Shown: positions 45,370-54,822 of the stretch, piece by piece
Position numbering within the stretch: the stretch's first letter is position 1
Layout of the letters: each line of letters starts with the position of its first letter
Program-made: the position numbers and the translations under genes
Source of the DNA: CAZCZZ01 sp964503335
GTDB taxonomy: Bacteria > Verrucomicrobiota > Kiritimatiellia > CAIVKH01
DNA: 64,000 nt
Direction of reading: 5' to 3'
Assembly (NCBI GenBank): GCA_964503335.1
Contig: CAZCZZ010000004.1
Location: 51,671 to 115,670, forward strand
Notes under the pieces: generated by a model
Seen by the model: only the letters and a program-made list of their open reading frames with translations
Told to the model about the DNA's origin: nothing
Database searches by the model: none

Positions 45370-47370
45370 ATGACAACCAACCGTCAACCATCAACCATCA
45401 ACCATTCCTCCTTCGACGTCATCGTCGTGGGCGCGGGACACGCCGGTTATGAAGCGGCGCTGGCTGCGTCGCGCATGGGAGCGGCTACGGCGCTTTGCGT
45501 CATGGACAAGAACGCGATTGGTCGGATGTCCTGCAATCCATCGATCGGCGGCATCGGAAAGTCCCATATCGTGGTCGAATTGGACGCGCTGGGCGGGGAA
45601 ATGGCCCGGAACGCGGATTACACGGGAATTCAGTTCCGGACGCTCAATACGCGAAAAGGGCCCGCCGTTCAGGCTCACAGACTTCAATGCGACAAGGAAT
45701 TCTTCCCGAAGCGCGTCGCGGCAGTGATTCAGGGCGTCCAAGGATTGGAAGTCATCGAAGCCTTGGTTTCCAAGCTTTGGATGGAGAATGGAACCCTCCG
45801 CGGCGTGGAAACCGACGACGGAAGCCGGATCGCCGGCAAGACGGTCGTTATTGCCACCGGAACCTTTCTTTCCGGGAAGATCCACATCGGCAAGGTCAAT
45901 TGGGAAGGGGGCAGGATTGGGGAGAAGGCCTCTTACGGCCTGAGCGAGGACTTCAAGAACCTTGGCTTCCGAATGGGCCGATTGAAGACCGGAACACCCC
46001 CGCGCCTCCACAAAGACAGCGTGGATTTCGACAAAATGACCCCGCAACCCGGCTTTGAGCCGCCTCCGTTCCTTTCCTTGGCTGCTACGCTGGATTATCG
46101 AATGTTCCACGTGGAACAGGGACGAATTGATGAATGCGGATTGCGGATTGCGGAATTGGATTCATCCATCATCAATCACCAATCATCAATTCCTCCTTGT
46201 TCCACGTGGAACAATCTCTCCGCCGACCCGCTTCGGCCATGGGCACCGGGGTGGGGGCAGATGCCGTGCTATATGACGTATACGACGGATCGGACACATG
46301 AAATCATCCGCAACAACTTGGGCAATAGCGCCATGTATGGCGGGATGATTGAGGGGACGGGGGTTCGGTATTGCCCGTCCATTGAGGACAAGATCGTCAA
46401 GTTTGCCGATCACGATACGCATCACATCTTCATTGAGCCGGAAGGTCGCAATCTCGTCGAAATCTACCCGAACGGTACTTCCAACAGCCTGCCGGAGGAT
46501 GTGCAGCTTGAGATGATCCATTCGATCCCAGGTTTGGAGCGGGCGGTATTCCTGAAGCCGGGGTATGCGATTGAGTACGACTTCAGCGATCCTACCCAGC
46601 TTTATCACACCCTGGAGACGAAGCGGTTGGAGGGTCTCTTCTTCGCGGGCCAGATCAACGGGACGACCGGCTACGAAGAGGCGGCGGGGCAGGGGTTCGT
46701 GGCAGGGGTAAATGCGGCATTGAAGGCGAGGGGAGATGCGCCGTTTGTCCTAAGCCGAAACGAGGCCTATATCGGGGTCCTCATTGATGACTTGGTGACC
46801 AAGGGGACGGACGAGCCGTATCGGATGTTCACATCGCGGGCAGAGCATCGGTTGGTATTGAGACAGGACAACGCGATGTTCCGGCTCTTGGATCATTCGC
46901 GGCGGCTGGGAATCGTACCGAAGGAATCCATGACTTTTGTCGAGCGTCTCGCGACGGAAGTAGCCGACGAACTCGCCCGGCTAGGGCCAGCCTTCCACGA
47001 TGGGGCATCGCTGCTGCAATGGTTGAAGCGCCCCGACATCACCTACGAAACGCTGCCGGGGCGACGCGCGGACCTCGACCCCCTGGCCTCACGTCAGGTT
47101 GAAATTGCAGCCAAGTACGATGGCTACATCCAACGGGAACTCGATAAGATAGTAAAGTCAGAAGCCGTTGAGCTACAAGTGTTTCCGAGTGATTTTGACT
47201 ACAACGAGATTGACGCGTTGCGGAAGGAGTCTCGTGAGAAGTTGACACGTATTCGGCCGGAAACGTTGGGTCAAGCTTCGCGCATATCCGGGGTGAATCC
47301 GGCGGACATAGCGATTCTTTCGGTCTGGCTCAAGAGGCGGGCGGGCTCGAAACCGAGTCCTGCGCTGTAA
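45370..47370 (+). CDS. mnmG: tRNA uridine-5-carboxymethylaminomethyl modification enzyme MnmG, with an in-frame parS-bearing insertion
   Basis: 666 residues from the ATG at 45370. FAD-binding Rossmann motif VVGAGHAGYEAALAASRMG; then MSCNPSIGGIGKSH, TGTFLSGKIHIG, the second signature GLFFAGQINGTTGYEEAAGQG, and the C-terminal MnmE-binding helical domain. Between LSLAATLDYR and GQMPCYMTYTT there are about 40-50 extra residues compared with the short loop in E. coli. The insertion begins MFHVEQ and ends PCSTWNN, which are exactly the translations of two parS palindromes (46103-46118 and 46198-46213). Loop placement suggests the enzyme tolerates it. The downstream gene is not rsmG but a convergent response regulator overlapping by 41 bases. 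Confidence 0.95.
   Translation: MTTNRQPSTINHSSFDVIVVGAGHAGYEAALAASRMGAATALCVMDKNAIGRMSCNPSIGGIGKSHIVVELDALGGEMARNADYTGIQFRTLNTRKGPAVQAHRLQCDKEFFPKRVAAVIQGVQGLEVIEALVSKLWMENGTLRGVETDDGSRIAGKTVVIATGTFLSGKIHIGKVNWEGGRIGEKASYGLSEDFKNLGFRMGRLKTGTPPRLHKDSVDFDKMTPQPGFEPPPFLSLAATLDYRMFHVEQGRIDECGLRIAELDSSIINHQSSIPPCSTWNNLSADPLRPWAPGWGQMPCYMTYTTDRTHEIIRNNLGNSAMYGGMIEGTGVRYCPSIEDKIVKFADHDTHHIFIEPEGRNLVEIYPNGTSNSLPEDVQLEMIHSIPGLERAVFLKPGYAIEYDFSDPTQLYHTLETKRLEGLFFAGQINGTTGYEEAAGQGFVAGVNAALKARGDAPFVLSRNEAYIGVLIDDLVTKGTDEPYRMFTSRAEHRLVLRQDNAMFRLLDHSRRLGIVPKESMTFVERLATEVADELARLGPAFHDGASLLQWLKRPDITYETLPGRRADLDPLASRQVEIAAKYDGYIQRELDKIVKSEAVELQVFPSDFDYNEIDALRKESREKLTRIRPETLGQASRISGVNPADIAILSVWLKRRAGSKPSPAL
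46103..46118. promoter_or_regulatory. parS site 1 inside mnmG
   Basis: TGTTCCACGTGGAACA is a perfect 16-bp palindrome, matching the bacterial chromosomal parS consensus (TGTTNCACGTGNAACA) bound by ParB. In frame it reads F-H-V-E-Q after ATG. Confidence 0.85.
46198..46213. promoter_or_regulatory. parS site 2 inside mnmG
   Basis: A second identical palindrome TGTTCCACGTGGAACA, 95 bases from the first and in the same mnmG insertion. Two perfect 16-mers this close are not chance. Confidence 0.85.
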
Positions 47371-47764
47371 CAGGAGCAGGCTGCGTTCCCTCGTTCACCG
47401 TGGGTGCCGTTTGCCTGCGGAGTTTCTCGATGATCTCCTCGATCATGGCCGCGGTGATGGGCTTGGTGAGGTAGGCGGCGGCGCCGAGGTCGAGTGTCTG
47501 GCGGATGACCTGTTCGTCATCCTGTGCGGAGCAGACGACGCGCTTCATGGAGGGGAATCGGTTCTTGATCGCGTGAAGCACCTGGTCGCCGTCCATCTCG
47601 GACATGATGAGATCGAGCAGGAGGAGGTTGTAGTCATGCTGCGCAATTTTCTTCACGCAATCCCGACCATCCACCGCGTGGTCGCACACGCAGCCGAGTC
47701 GCTGCAGAACAGTTCCAACGAAATGGCGGAATCCCTCGTCGTCGTCCGCAACCAAAACTCGCAT
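47330..47764 (-). CDS. Single-domain response regulator
   Basis: 144 residues from an ATG at 47764. A receiver domain with the acidic cluster DDDE (7-10), phospho-acceptor Asp51 (LLLLDLIMSEMDGD), Ser79 in place of the usual Thr/Ser switch (VVCSAQDD), and Lys101 (YLTKPI). The C-terminus is only a short Pro/Thr-rich tail, so there is no DNA-binding output; it is a CheY-like relay protein or partner for a kinase elsewhere. It overlaps the 3' end of mnmG by 41 bases on the opposite strand. Confidence 0.9.
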   Translation of the reverse strand: MRVLVADDDEGFRHFVGTVLQRLGCVCDHAVDGRDCVKKIAQHDYNLLLLDLIMSEMDGDQVLHAIKNRFPSMKRVVCSAQDDEQVIRQTLDLGAAAYLTKPITAAMIEEIIEKLRRQTAPTVNEGTQPAPVTAQDSVSSPPAS

Positions 47765-47845
47765 CCCTGAAGTCTCCTCGCTGCTGTTGCCGTACGTCCG
47801 CCCAAAGCTTAGATTATGGCCGCTTCCTTGCAAGATTGGATTGCG

Positions 47846-49015
47846 ATGATATTCCTCGATCACAACGCGACGACACCGCTCGATCCCGCCGTCCTTGATG
47901 CGATGCTGCCGTTTCTCCGCGAGCATCACGCGAATCCATCGAGCCCTTACACGGCCGCGCGAAAGGCAGCCGCCGCAATAGAGACGGCGCGGCAGCAGGT
48001 GGCCGGGCTCATCGGCGCTGCATCTGACGAGATCATTTTCACGGCGGGCGGAACGGAATCCAACAACACCGCGCTGCACAGCGCCGTCGCAAACGCCGGG
48101 GCGCCATCGCGCCTTCTGGTGAGCGCCGTGGAACATGCGAGCGTGATGGAAGCCGCGCAGGCGCAGACGCGGTGGGGGCACACGGTTGGTGTCGTGGCCG
48201 TGCGCGGCGATGGACGACTGGATGAAGCGAGCCTGGAGGCGGCGCTGGAAAATCACGTGACGGTGATTGCCGTGATGATGGCGAACAACGAGTCGGGCGT
48301 TCTCTTCGACGTGGCTGCGGTCGCAGCGAAGGCGCGCGCCAGAGGCGCGCTGGTCCACACCGACGCCGTGCAGGCGGCGGGCAAGATCCCGGTCCGTGTT
48401 CGCGATCTCGGCGTCGACACGCTTTCGCTCTGCGCCCATAAGATGCACGGCCCGAAGGGGGTGGGGGCGCTCTTCATCCGTGAGGGCCTCGACTTCGTAC
48501 CCCTCGTTCACGGCGGCGGACAGGAGCAGGCGCGACGCGCGGGCACCGAGAATGTGGCGGGCATTGTCGGCTTCGGCAAAGCAGCCGAACTGGCTGCGGG
48601 ACGCATCGAATTCATGCAGGGACGCATCGCATCGCTTCGCGACGCGATGGAGCATTCCATCCTGTCCGCTGTGCCGCGCATCGAGATTGCAGGCGCGCGC
48701 GGGCCGCGGTTGCCGAACACCAGCCTGCTCCTTATAGAGGGCATCGACGCAGAGGCCTTGATCGCGCGGCTGGACATGGAAGGGCTGTGCGTTTCGTCCG
48801 GCAGCGCATGCGCTTCGGGGGCCAATGAGCCATCCCACGTTCTCTCGGCCATGGGCATTTCAGGTCAGCTCCTGCGCAGCGCGGTTCGCATCAGCCTCGG
48901 CTGGAACAGCACGTCCACGGATACGGATTGTCTTGTCCGGCGCCTCTGCGTTGGTGTACAGGAGCTACGCGAAGTGGGCGCACGCACGGGCTCCGCGCGC
49001 GGGGGAGGCGCGTAG
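47846..49015 (+). CDS. Cysteine desulfurase (NifS/IscS type)
   Basis: 389 residues from the ATG at 47846 (MIFLDHNATTPLDP), the normal family start; an ATG at 47816 is in frame but adds a non-conserved leader. PLP-dependent: HTDAVQAAGK, and the PLP-Lys in LCAHKMHGPKG. The sulfur-accepting Cys is in the flexible loop SSGSACASG. These enzymes take sulfur from cysteine for Fe-S clusters and thio-modified tRNA. There is no iscU or suf gene beside it; a SufE-domain protein at 63201 could serve as acceptor, and the nearby mnmE/mnmG pair suggests tRNA modification as one use. The exact subgroup is not resolved. Confidence 0.92.
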   Translation: MIFLDHNATTPLDPAVLDAMLPFLREHHANPSSPYTAARKAAAAIETARQQVAGLIGAASDEIIFTAGGTESNNTALHSAVANAGAPSRLLVSAVEHASVMEAAQAQTRWGHTVGVVAVRGDGRLDEASLEAALENHVTVIAVMMANNESGVLFDVAAVAAKARARGALVHTDAVQAAGKIPVRVRDLGVDTLSLCAHKMHGPKGVGALFIREGLDFVPLVHGGGQEQARRAGTENVAGIVGFGKAAELAAGRIEFMQGRIASLRDAMEHSILSAVPRIEIAGARGPRLPNTSLLLIEGIDAEALIARLDMEGLCVSSGSACASGANEPSHVLSAMGISGQLLRSAVRISLGWNSTSTDTDCLVRRLCVGVQELREVGARTGSARGGGA

Positions 49016-49053
49016 GCCCGCACGTTCCGGTTTGATCTCAGCAGGCAGCACGC

Positions 49054-51057
49054 ATGGCTAAGAATCTTAGAGCCAAGTTCAAGGAATGGATCGTCATCTT
49101 CGTCCTTCTGCCTGCGACGCTTTTCATGATCGTCAGCAACTTCTTCCTGTGGCGACTCCTGTCGCAATCCCACGTCCGCGACCTTGAACAGGAAATGACC
49201 GTCGTCGAGACGTCGCTTGACCAGGTCCTGCGCTCCGAAGCCACGCGCCTTCGCACGCTGGCGAAGCTCCCCGCGTCCGACTCCCTGGTGGCCATGTCGT
49301 CGCGACGGTATTCGTCACTCCAGAAATTGACGAAGGACAAAGTCGAGGAGGATTGGGACAAGGCGGGCCGCGACGACATGATGGTCCGGGGCGTCCTCGA
49401 CAACGATCTTGGCATCCTCTTCCGGCTCGTCACGGAACAAGAAGGACATGTTCGCGGGCTCTTCATGATCGATGGCTTCGGAGCTCCCCTGGCCGCGTCG
49501 AAGAAATTCGACCAGTACTATCTTAACGACAAGGACTGGTGGATCCTGGCCAAGTCCAATCCCGGAGCGGGCGTGGTGTCGGAATCCTTCACGCCCGAAG
49601 GACTGCTGGGCATCACCTTCCCCATGCTCAAGAAGGGGAGTCGCGACGTGGTGGAGGGCATGATCCGCGAGGAGATCTCGCTCGGCGTCGCCCTTGATGC
49701 GCTCGACAAGGCCTTGGGCCGCTCGCGACGGGACGACCTGACAACGCTCCTCGTGGCAGATCGCCACATGAAGATCGCGGGCGCGGACAACGTGGCCGAT
49801 GTGCTCGCCGTAAGCCTTGCCGAGGAGCTGAACCAGCGCGGCCGCGAAGAAGGCTGGACCTCCGGGCTTCGCTATCGCGCCCGCAAACTGGACGCCGGCG
49901 TGTATTGGGCGAGACCCATGTGGCTGGTCGTAGCCCGCGAGGAGGGCAAGTTCCCCCTGCGCCTGTATGGCCCGATGGCCAGCGGCCTGATCGGCGGCAT
50001 CGCGGCCGTGTTCGGCGTGTACTTCTTCGCCAGCAACGTCGGCAAGAAGCTGTTCTTCGATCCCATGGAACATGCGGCCGAGGCCGGCATGTGGGTTCTG
50101 AAGCGTGCGTTCGGTGACCAGATGAAGAACGTATCCTTCAGCCGCACGCACCCGTGGGTAGGCGTCTCCCTCGGCACGGACGAAGTCGTCACGCGGGAGC
50201 TGGAGGGCTGGTTCGGCGACGTGCAGGAACGAATCAAGGGGAACGCCGCCACCATTTCCCAGGCCATGCAGCAGGACCTTGAACTTGCGATCGATTTCCA
50301 GACGGCCATCACAAACCGGCCGTATCCGCAGGTGCCATCCGTGCATGTGCAGGGAAGACTCCGTCTCGAATTCGCCCATCAGTACAAGCCGGCTCTCGCC
50401 CTGGGCGGCGACTTCTTCGATATCGAAGCCATTGCCAGCGACTGCGCCGGCATCTTCCTGGCCGACGTCATGGGGCACGGAACCCGAAGCGCGATCATCA
50501 CATCCATGATCCGCACACTACTGAGCGAGCTCTATCCGCAAGGCCGCAATGCGCCGCACTTCATGGGCGAACTGAACAAGACGTTCTGCGGCATGCTGCA
50601 AATGCTTCCCAATCCGTTCTTTGCGTCAGCATCCTACTTCCTGTTCGATACAACGGCACGCATCGGAACGTACACGCTGGCCGGCCATCCGCCGCCTTAT
50701 CAGCTCCACCGCTCGGTAGGCCGGGTCATCAAGCTCGAACGACCAACGCCTCGCGGCGGGGCCATCGGTGTTATGCCGGACGAGAAGTTCGGAGCGGAAA
50801 GCGTCCGCCTCGTGGACGGCGATGTCTTCATCTTCTACACGGACGGCGTGTACGAAGCCAAGAACCGGCACGGCGAGGAGTACGGCCTCACCCGCTTCGA
50901 AGCATCCCTGCACGCACACCAGTACGAGACCATGGACAAGATGCTCGCGAGCCTCATTGCGGATATCATGAAGTTTGTGGACGACGAGCCGCTTGCGGAC
51001 GACGTCTGCCTGGTCGGATGCTTCGTCACGTCACAAGCCGCGCCACCGCGCGCGTAG
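49054..51057 (+). CDS. Membrane sensor with SpoIIE-type PP2C phosphatase domain
   Basis: 667 residues. Two membrane helices (about 12-34 and 307-330) enclose a Cache-like extracytoplasmic sensor (DDMMVRGVLDNDLGILFRLVTEQEG, KDWWILAKSNPGAGVVSESF). After a linker the C-terminal phosphatase domain shows ALGGDFFDI, FLADVMGHGTRSAI, TYTLAGHPPPYQ, and YTDGVYEAKN, the metal-binding acidic residues of the PPM family. Such proteins (RsbU/P-like) dephosphorylate an anti-sigma antagonist or produce partner-switching output. No anti-sigma gene is in the window. It starts 38 bases after the cysteine desulfurase stop. Confidence 0.9.
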   Translation: MAKNLRAKFKEWIVIFVLLPATLFMIVSNFFLWRLLSQSHVRDLEQEMTVVETSLDQVLRSEATRLRTLAKLPASDSLVAMSSRRYSSLQKLTKDKVEEDWDKAGRDDMMVRGVLDNDLGILFRLVTEQEGHVRGLFMIDGFGAPLAASKKFDQYYLNDKDWWILAKSNPGAGVVSESFTPEGLLGITFPMLKKGSRDVVEGMIREEISLGVALDALDKALGRSRRDDLTTLLVADRHMKIAGADNVADVLAVSLAEELNQRGREEGWTSGLRYRARKLDAGVYWARPMWLVVAREEGKFPLRLYGPMASGLIGGIAAVFGVYFFASNVGKKLFFDPMEHAAEAGMWVLKRAFGDQMKNVSFSRTHPWVGVSLGTDEVVTRELEGWFGDVQERIKGNAATISQAMQQDLELAIDFQTAITNRPYPQVPSVHVQGRLRLEFAHQYKPALALGGDFFDIEAIASDCAGIFLADVMGHGTRSAIITSMIRTLLSELYPQGRNAPHFMGELNKTFCGMLQMLPNPFFASASYFLFDTTARIGTYTLAGHPPPYQLHRSVGRVIKLERPTPRGGAIGVMPDEKFGAESVRLVDGDVFIFYTDGVYEAKNRHGEEYGLTRFEASLHAHQYETMDKMLASLIADIMKFVDDEPLADDVCLVGCFVTSQAAPPRA

Positions 51058-51094
51058 CAGCCTCAGGGTTTCCCTGAACGTTGCGCCCGACCGC

Positions 51095-51122
51095 TTGACA
51101 CCCCGACTTCCTTTGCTAGAGT
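51095..51122 (+). promoter_or_regulatory. Sigma70-like promoter of ppdK
   Basis: A perfect TTGACA (51095-51100), a 16-base spacer, and TAGAGT (51117-51122) lie 51 bases upstream of the ppdK ATG. Confidence 0.55.
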
Positions 51123-51172
51123 CCGCCTGCTTTTTCTCAGGTTCACCACACGTAACTAGCAGGAGTTCGTTC

Positions 51173-53941
51173 ATGGCAAAGTCAGCGAAGGCACCCAAAG
51201 CAAAGCAGTACGTCTATTTCTACGGCTTCGGCAAGAAGCACACCGAGGGTGACGCCTCGTTCAAGCCCATCCTCGGCGGCAAAGGCGCAAACCTCGCCGA
51301 AATGGCACTCGCCGGTCTCCCCGTTCCCGCCGGCTTCACGATTTCGACCGAAGCATGCGCCTATTTCTCCAAGCACGGCGGAAAGTACCCCCCGGGCATG
51401 GTGGACCAGGTTAAAGCCCAGCTGAAGAAGCTCGAGACCCTGATGGGCAAGAAGCTCGGCGATGAGAAGGATCCGCTCCTTGTTTCCGTTCGCTCGGGCG
51501 CCGCGATCTCGATGCCCGGCATGATGGACACCGTCCTCAACCTCGGCCTGACCGACAAATCCGTCCTCGCCTTCATCACGAAGACGGGCAACCCGCGCAC
51601 GGGTTGGGATTGTTACCGCCGCTTCATCGACATGTTCGGCGACGTGGTCATGGGTCCGACGACCGGCCTGAACCACCATCACTTCGAAGTCGAGCTCACC
51701 CGCATCAAGGCCAAGTACGGCGTCAAGGAAGACACCGACCTCACGGCCGACCAGCTCAAGGAACTCGTCGAGAACTACAAGCGCGTCTACCGCGAGCACG
51801 TCAAGAAGCCCTTCCCGCAGGATCCTTGGGAGCAGCTCGACTACTCCATCAAGGCCGTGTTCGGCTCGTGGAACTCCGAGCGCGCCGAGAAGTACCGCAT
51901 CATCAACAAGGTCACGGGCCTGCTCGGCACCGCGGTCAACATCTGCTCGATGGTGTACGGCAACATGGGTGAATCCTCCGGAACAGGCGTCGCCTTCTCG
52001 CGTAACAGCGCGACGGGTGAAGACGTGCCGCAGGGCGATTACCTGATCAACGCCCAGGGCGAGGACGTCGTCGCCGGCATCCGCACGCCGAAGGATCTGA
52101 GCGAGATGGTCAACGAGCCGAACCCGATCTGGACGAAGGCCCACAAGGACCTCGTCACGATCATGCGCAAGCTCGAGCGCCACTATAAGCATCCGCAGGA
52201 TGTCGAATTCACGGTGGAGCAGGGCAAGCTCTGGATGCTCCAGACCCGTAACGCGAAGCGCGCGGGCATCGCAGGCGTCCGCTGGGCGGTCGAAATGGCC
52301 ACCGGCAAGGACTTCTTCACCGGCGCCAAGCAGGACAAGATCATTTCGCCGCAGCAGGCGATCCAGCACGTCAGCGGCAGCGACCTCGAACAGTTGCTCT
52401 TCCCGATCTTCAAGCCGGAAGAGGAGAACAAGGCCACGCCGTTCGCGAAGGGCGTTCCCGCCGGCCCCGGCGCCGCGCTCGGACAGATCGTGTTCCACGC
52501 GCATGACGCGGAAGCGCGGTTGAAGGCCGACCCGAAGGCGAAGGTCATCCTCGTGCGTCATGAAACGACGCCGGAAGATGTCGGCGGCATGTGGGCCGCC
52601 CAGGGCATTCTCACGAAGATCGGCGGCGCTTCCTCCCATGCGGCCCTTGTGGCCCGCGGCTGGGGCAAGTGCTGCGTGGTCGGCGCTGACGCGCTGCACA
52701 TCGATTACGATGCGCGCACGGTTTCCGCCGGCACGGTTCTCCTCCACGAGGGTGACTGGATCAGCTTGAACGGCTCCACGGGTATCGTCTACCAGGGCCA
52801 GATCCCGACGGACGTCAGCCCCGTCGTCGCCGCCGTCGTCCAGAACATCGGCGATGCCCGCAAGCACCCGATCTACCGGATGTACAAGCAGATCAGCGAT
52901 TGGTCCGACCAGTTCCGCAAGATGAACGTCCGCACGAACGCCGACACGCCGAAGGATTCCGAAGTGGCCCGCGCCTTCGGCGCCGAGGGCATCGGACTTT
53001 GCCGCACGGAGCACATGTTCTTCGAAGGCGACCGCATCTGGGCCAAGCGCGAGTTCATCCTCGCGGAGAACAAGGACGAGCGCGAGAAGGCACTGGAGAA
53101 GCTCCTGCCTTACCAGCGGGCCGACTTCGAAGGCATCTTCGAGGCCATGAACGGCCTGCCGGTCACGATCCGCTTGCTCGATCCGCCCCTTCATGAGTTC
53201 CTCCCGCACGAGGAAGCCGGCCAGCAGGAAATGGCCCGCCGCCTGAACGTGCCTGTCGAGAAGGTAAAGATCCGGGTCAAGCAGCTGCACGAAGCGAACC
53301 CCATGCTGGGTCACCGCGGCTGCCGTCTCTCGATCACGTATCCCGAGCTCATCGTCATGCAGACCACGGCGATCATCGAAGCCGCCTGCAACGTCGCGAA
53401 GAAGCGCATCAAGGTGCTTCCCGAGATCATGGTCCCGCTCGTCGGCAACAAGACCGAGCTGGATTTCTGCGAGCAGATCATCCGCAAGACGGCCGATGCG
53501 ATCATCAAGTCGCGCAAGTCGTCCGTGAAGTACATGGTCGGCACGATGATTGAAGTACCGCGCGCGGCCGTGACGGCGGATCAGATCGCCGAAACCGCCG
53601 AGTTCTTCAGCTTCGGCACCAACGACCTGACGCAGATGACGCTCGGCTTCAGCCGTGACGACATCGGCACGTTCCTGCCCGATTACCTCGAGAAGAAGAT
53701 GCTTCCGTTCGATCCGTTCAGCAGCATCGACATCCAGGGCGTCGGACAGCTCGTGGAAATGGCCGTCAAGAAGGGCCGTGATTCACGTCCCGGACTGAAG
53801 TGCGGCATCTGCGGCGAGCACGGTGGCGACCCGAACAGCGTCAAGTTCTGCTACAAGGCAGGCTTGAACTACGTCAGCTGCTCCCCGTTCCGCGTGCCAA
53901 TCGCCCGCCTTGCCGCCGCGCAGGCCGCGATCAAGTCGTAG
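51173..53941 (+). CDS. ppdK: Pyruvate, phosphate dikinase
   Basis: 922 residues from an ATG at 51173, preceded by AGGAG seven bases upstream. It interconverts pyruvate + ATP + Pi and PEP + AMP + PPi in the cytosol. N-terminal ATP-grasp: FGKKHTEGDASFKPILGGKGANLAEMA and SVRSGAAISMPGMMDTVLNLG. Central phosphohistidine domain with the catalytic His in TKIGGASSHAALVARGWGKCCVVG. C-terminal PEP-binding barrel: GIGLCRTEHMF, GTMIEVPRAAVTADQIAETAEFFSFGTNDLTQMTLGFSRDD and LKCGICGEHGGDP with the acid/base Cys. Normal length and a complete active-site set. It has its own promoter and a strong terminator, so it is monocistronic. Confidence 0.97.
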   Translation: MAKSAKAPKAKQYVYFYGFGKKHTEGDASFKPILGGKGANLAEMALAGLPVPAGFTISTEACAYFSKHGGKYPPGMVDQVKAQLKKLETLMGKKLGDEKDPLLVSVRSGAAISMPGMMDTVLNLGLTDKSVLAFITKTGNPRTGWDCYRRFIDMFGDVVMGPTTGLNHHHFEVELTRIKAKYGVKEDTDLTADQLKELVENYKRVYREHVKKPFPQDPWEQLDYSIKAVFGSWNSERAEKYRIINKVTGLLGTAVNICSMVYGNMGESSGTGVAFSRNSATGEDVPQGDYLINAQGEDVVAGIRTPKDLSEMVNEPNPIWTKAHKDLVTIMRKLERHYKHPQDVEFTVEQGKLWMLQTRNAKRAGIAGVRWAVEMATGKDFFTGAKQDKIISPQQAIQHVSGSDLEQLLFPIFKPEEENKATPFAKGVPAGPGAALGQIVFHAHDAEARLKADPKAKVILVRHETTPEDVGGMWAAQGILTKIGGASSHAALVARGWGKCCVVGADALHIDYDARTVSAGTVLLHEGDWISLNGSTGIVYQGQIPTDVSPVVAAVVQNIGDARKHPIYRMYKQISDWSDQFRKMNVRTNADTPKDSEVARAFGAEGIGLCRTEHMFFEGDRIWAKREFILAENKDEREKALEKLLPYQRADFEGIFEAMNGLPVTIRLLDPPLHEFLPHEEAGQQEMARRLNVPVEKVKIRVKQLHEANPMLGHRGCRLSITYPELIVMQTTAIIEAACNVAKKRIKVLPEIMVPLVGNKTELDFCEQIIRKTADAIIKSRKSSVKYMVGTMIEVPRAAVTADQIAETAEFFSFGTNDLTQMTLGFSRDDIGTFLPDYLEKKMLPFDPFSSIDIQGVGQLVEMAVKKGRDSRPGLKCGICGEHGGDPNSVKFCYKAGLNYVSCSPFRVPIARLAAAQAAIKS

Positions 53942-53966
53942 AACGTCATTCATCAAGACCTCGAAG

Positions 53967-53996
53967 AAAGGCCACGCCCAAAGCGTGGCCTTTTTT
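53967..53996 (+). terminator. Rho-independent terminator after ppdK
   Basis: An 11-bp stem aaaggccacgc/gcgtggccttt with the 5-base loop ccaaa runs into a T6 tract, 25 bases after the ppdK stop. Confidence 0.93.
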
Positions 53997-54064
53997 CATG
54001 ACTTTGTGTATCTGTTGAGTCCGAAAGGGCAGGGTGGGGATACCCTGTTATGACGGGATAACGT

Positions 54065-54454
54065 ATGAGTGCCATCTTTCAAGGACGCGGGGCGAGAGAA
54101 GCGGGGCGGGCCAGCGACAAGGTCGACTCGCTCAGCGGGAAGATCGACCTGTTAAACACAGACCTTCGTGCTGCGCACGTGGAACTGGAACGGCTGGGTG
54201 CAGCTCACAAGGCGCTTTGGGAGCTGGTCTCGGCCAAACTCGGGCTGACCGAGGAGGAATTGCTCGAAAAGATCAAGGTTATCCAGGCGGTTCCCGAAGA
54301 GGCCGAGGAAGAACCGGTCAAGGAAGCCCTGAAGTGCAAGGATTGCGGGCGTCCGCTAAACCGGGGCCGGAATGCCTGCATCTACTGTGGTGCCGACAAT
54401 GCAGACATCCTCGTCATGCAGGTCATCAAGGACAAACCGCCGAAGCCCACGTAA
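54065..54454 (+). CDS. Coiled-coil zinc-ribbon protein
   Basis: 129 residues. The N-terminal part (about 15-65) is a predicted coiled coil (DKVDSLSGKIDLLNTDLRAAHVELERLGAAHKALWELV). An acidic linker (VPEEAEEEPVKEA) leads to a C-terminal zinc ribbon with two CxxC pairs (CKDCGRPLNRGRNACIYCGAD). No signal peptide, so cytosolic. Such short ribbon proteins often bind RNA polymerase, nucleic acid or a partner, but no family name is assured. The next gene starts 58 bases on. Confidence 0.75.
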   Translation: MSAIFQGRGAREAGRASDKVDSLSGKIDLLNTDLRAAHVELERLGAAHKALWELVSAKLGLTEEELLEKIKVIQAVPEEAEEEPVKEALKCKDCGRPLNRGRNACIYCGADNADILVMQVIKDKPPKPT

Positions 54455-54512
54455 CCCGTTGACGATCAAGCGCCGCGAATTATAGTACGCAGCAGCATCG
54501 GGTGCCGCTTTC

Positions 54513-54812
54513 ATGATCAGTCTGCAATTTCTTCTAGGTGTGGGTCTTGTCGGAATCGCCCTCGTCGTCTGGGCGATCTCCACGTACATCAGCACAAAAG
54601 CATCCAAGGGGCCGAAAGAGCGCAGCTTCGTCCTTCGCGTCTGTCTCATCTTCTGGTTCGCTCTGCTCACCCTGCTCGGACTCGTCTACTGGCTTCCGTC
54701 GCCGTTTCGATTCGTGGCGGTCGCCGCTTACTTCGTGGTCTGCCCGGTCCTGATCTACAAGGCAGCGACACGGCATCAACTGATCCGCATCGTGGAAGAG
54801 CGCGAAACCTGA
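54513..54812 (+). CDS. Small membrane protein of unknown function
   Basis: 99 residues with three hydrophobic segments (FLLGVGLVGIALVVWAISTYI, VLRVCLIFWFALLTLLGLVYWL, FVAVAAYFVVCPVLIYKAA). The loop TKASKGPKERS is basic, and the C-terminus is charged (RHQLIRIVEERET). No known family. It is encoded after the zinc-ribbon protein and converges with the CHRD gene (10-base gap). Confidence 0.65.
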   Translation: MISLQFLLGVGLVGIALVVWAISTYISTKASKGPKERSFVLRVCLIFWFALLTLLGLVYWLPSPFRFVAVAAYFVVCPVLIYKAATRHQLIRIVEERET

Positions 54813-54822
54813 AGCTGACCCG

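Noticed and set aside
45736..45750. TTCCAAGGATTGGAA-like site in mnmG as a regulatory site
   Set aside because: One end base differs, and GTC CAA GGA TTG GAA codes for the VQGLE stretch of MnmG, so codon use can explain it.
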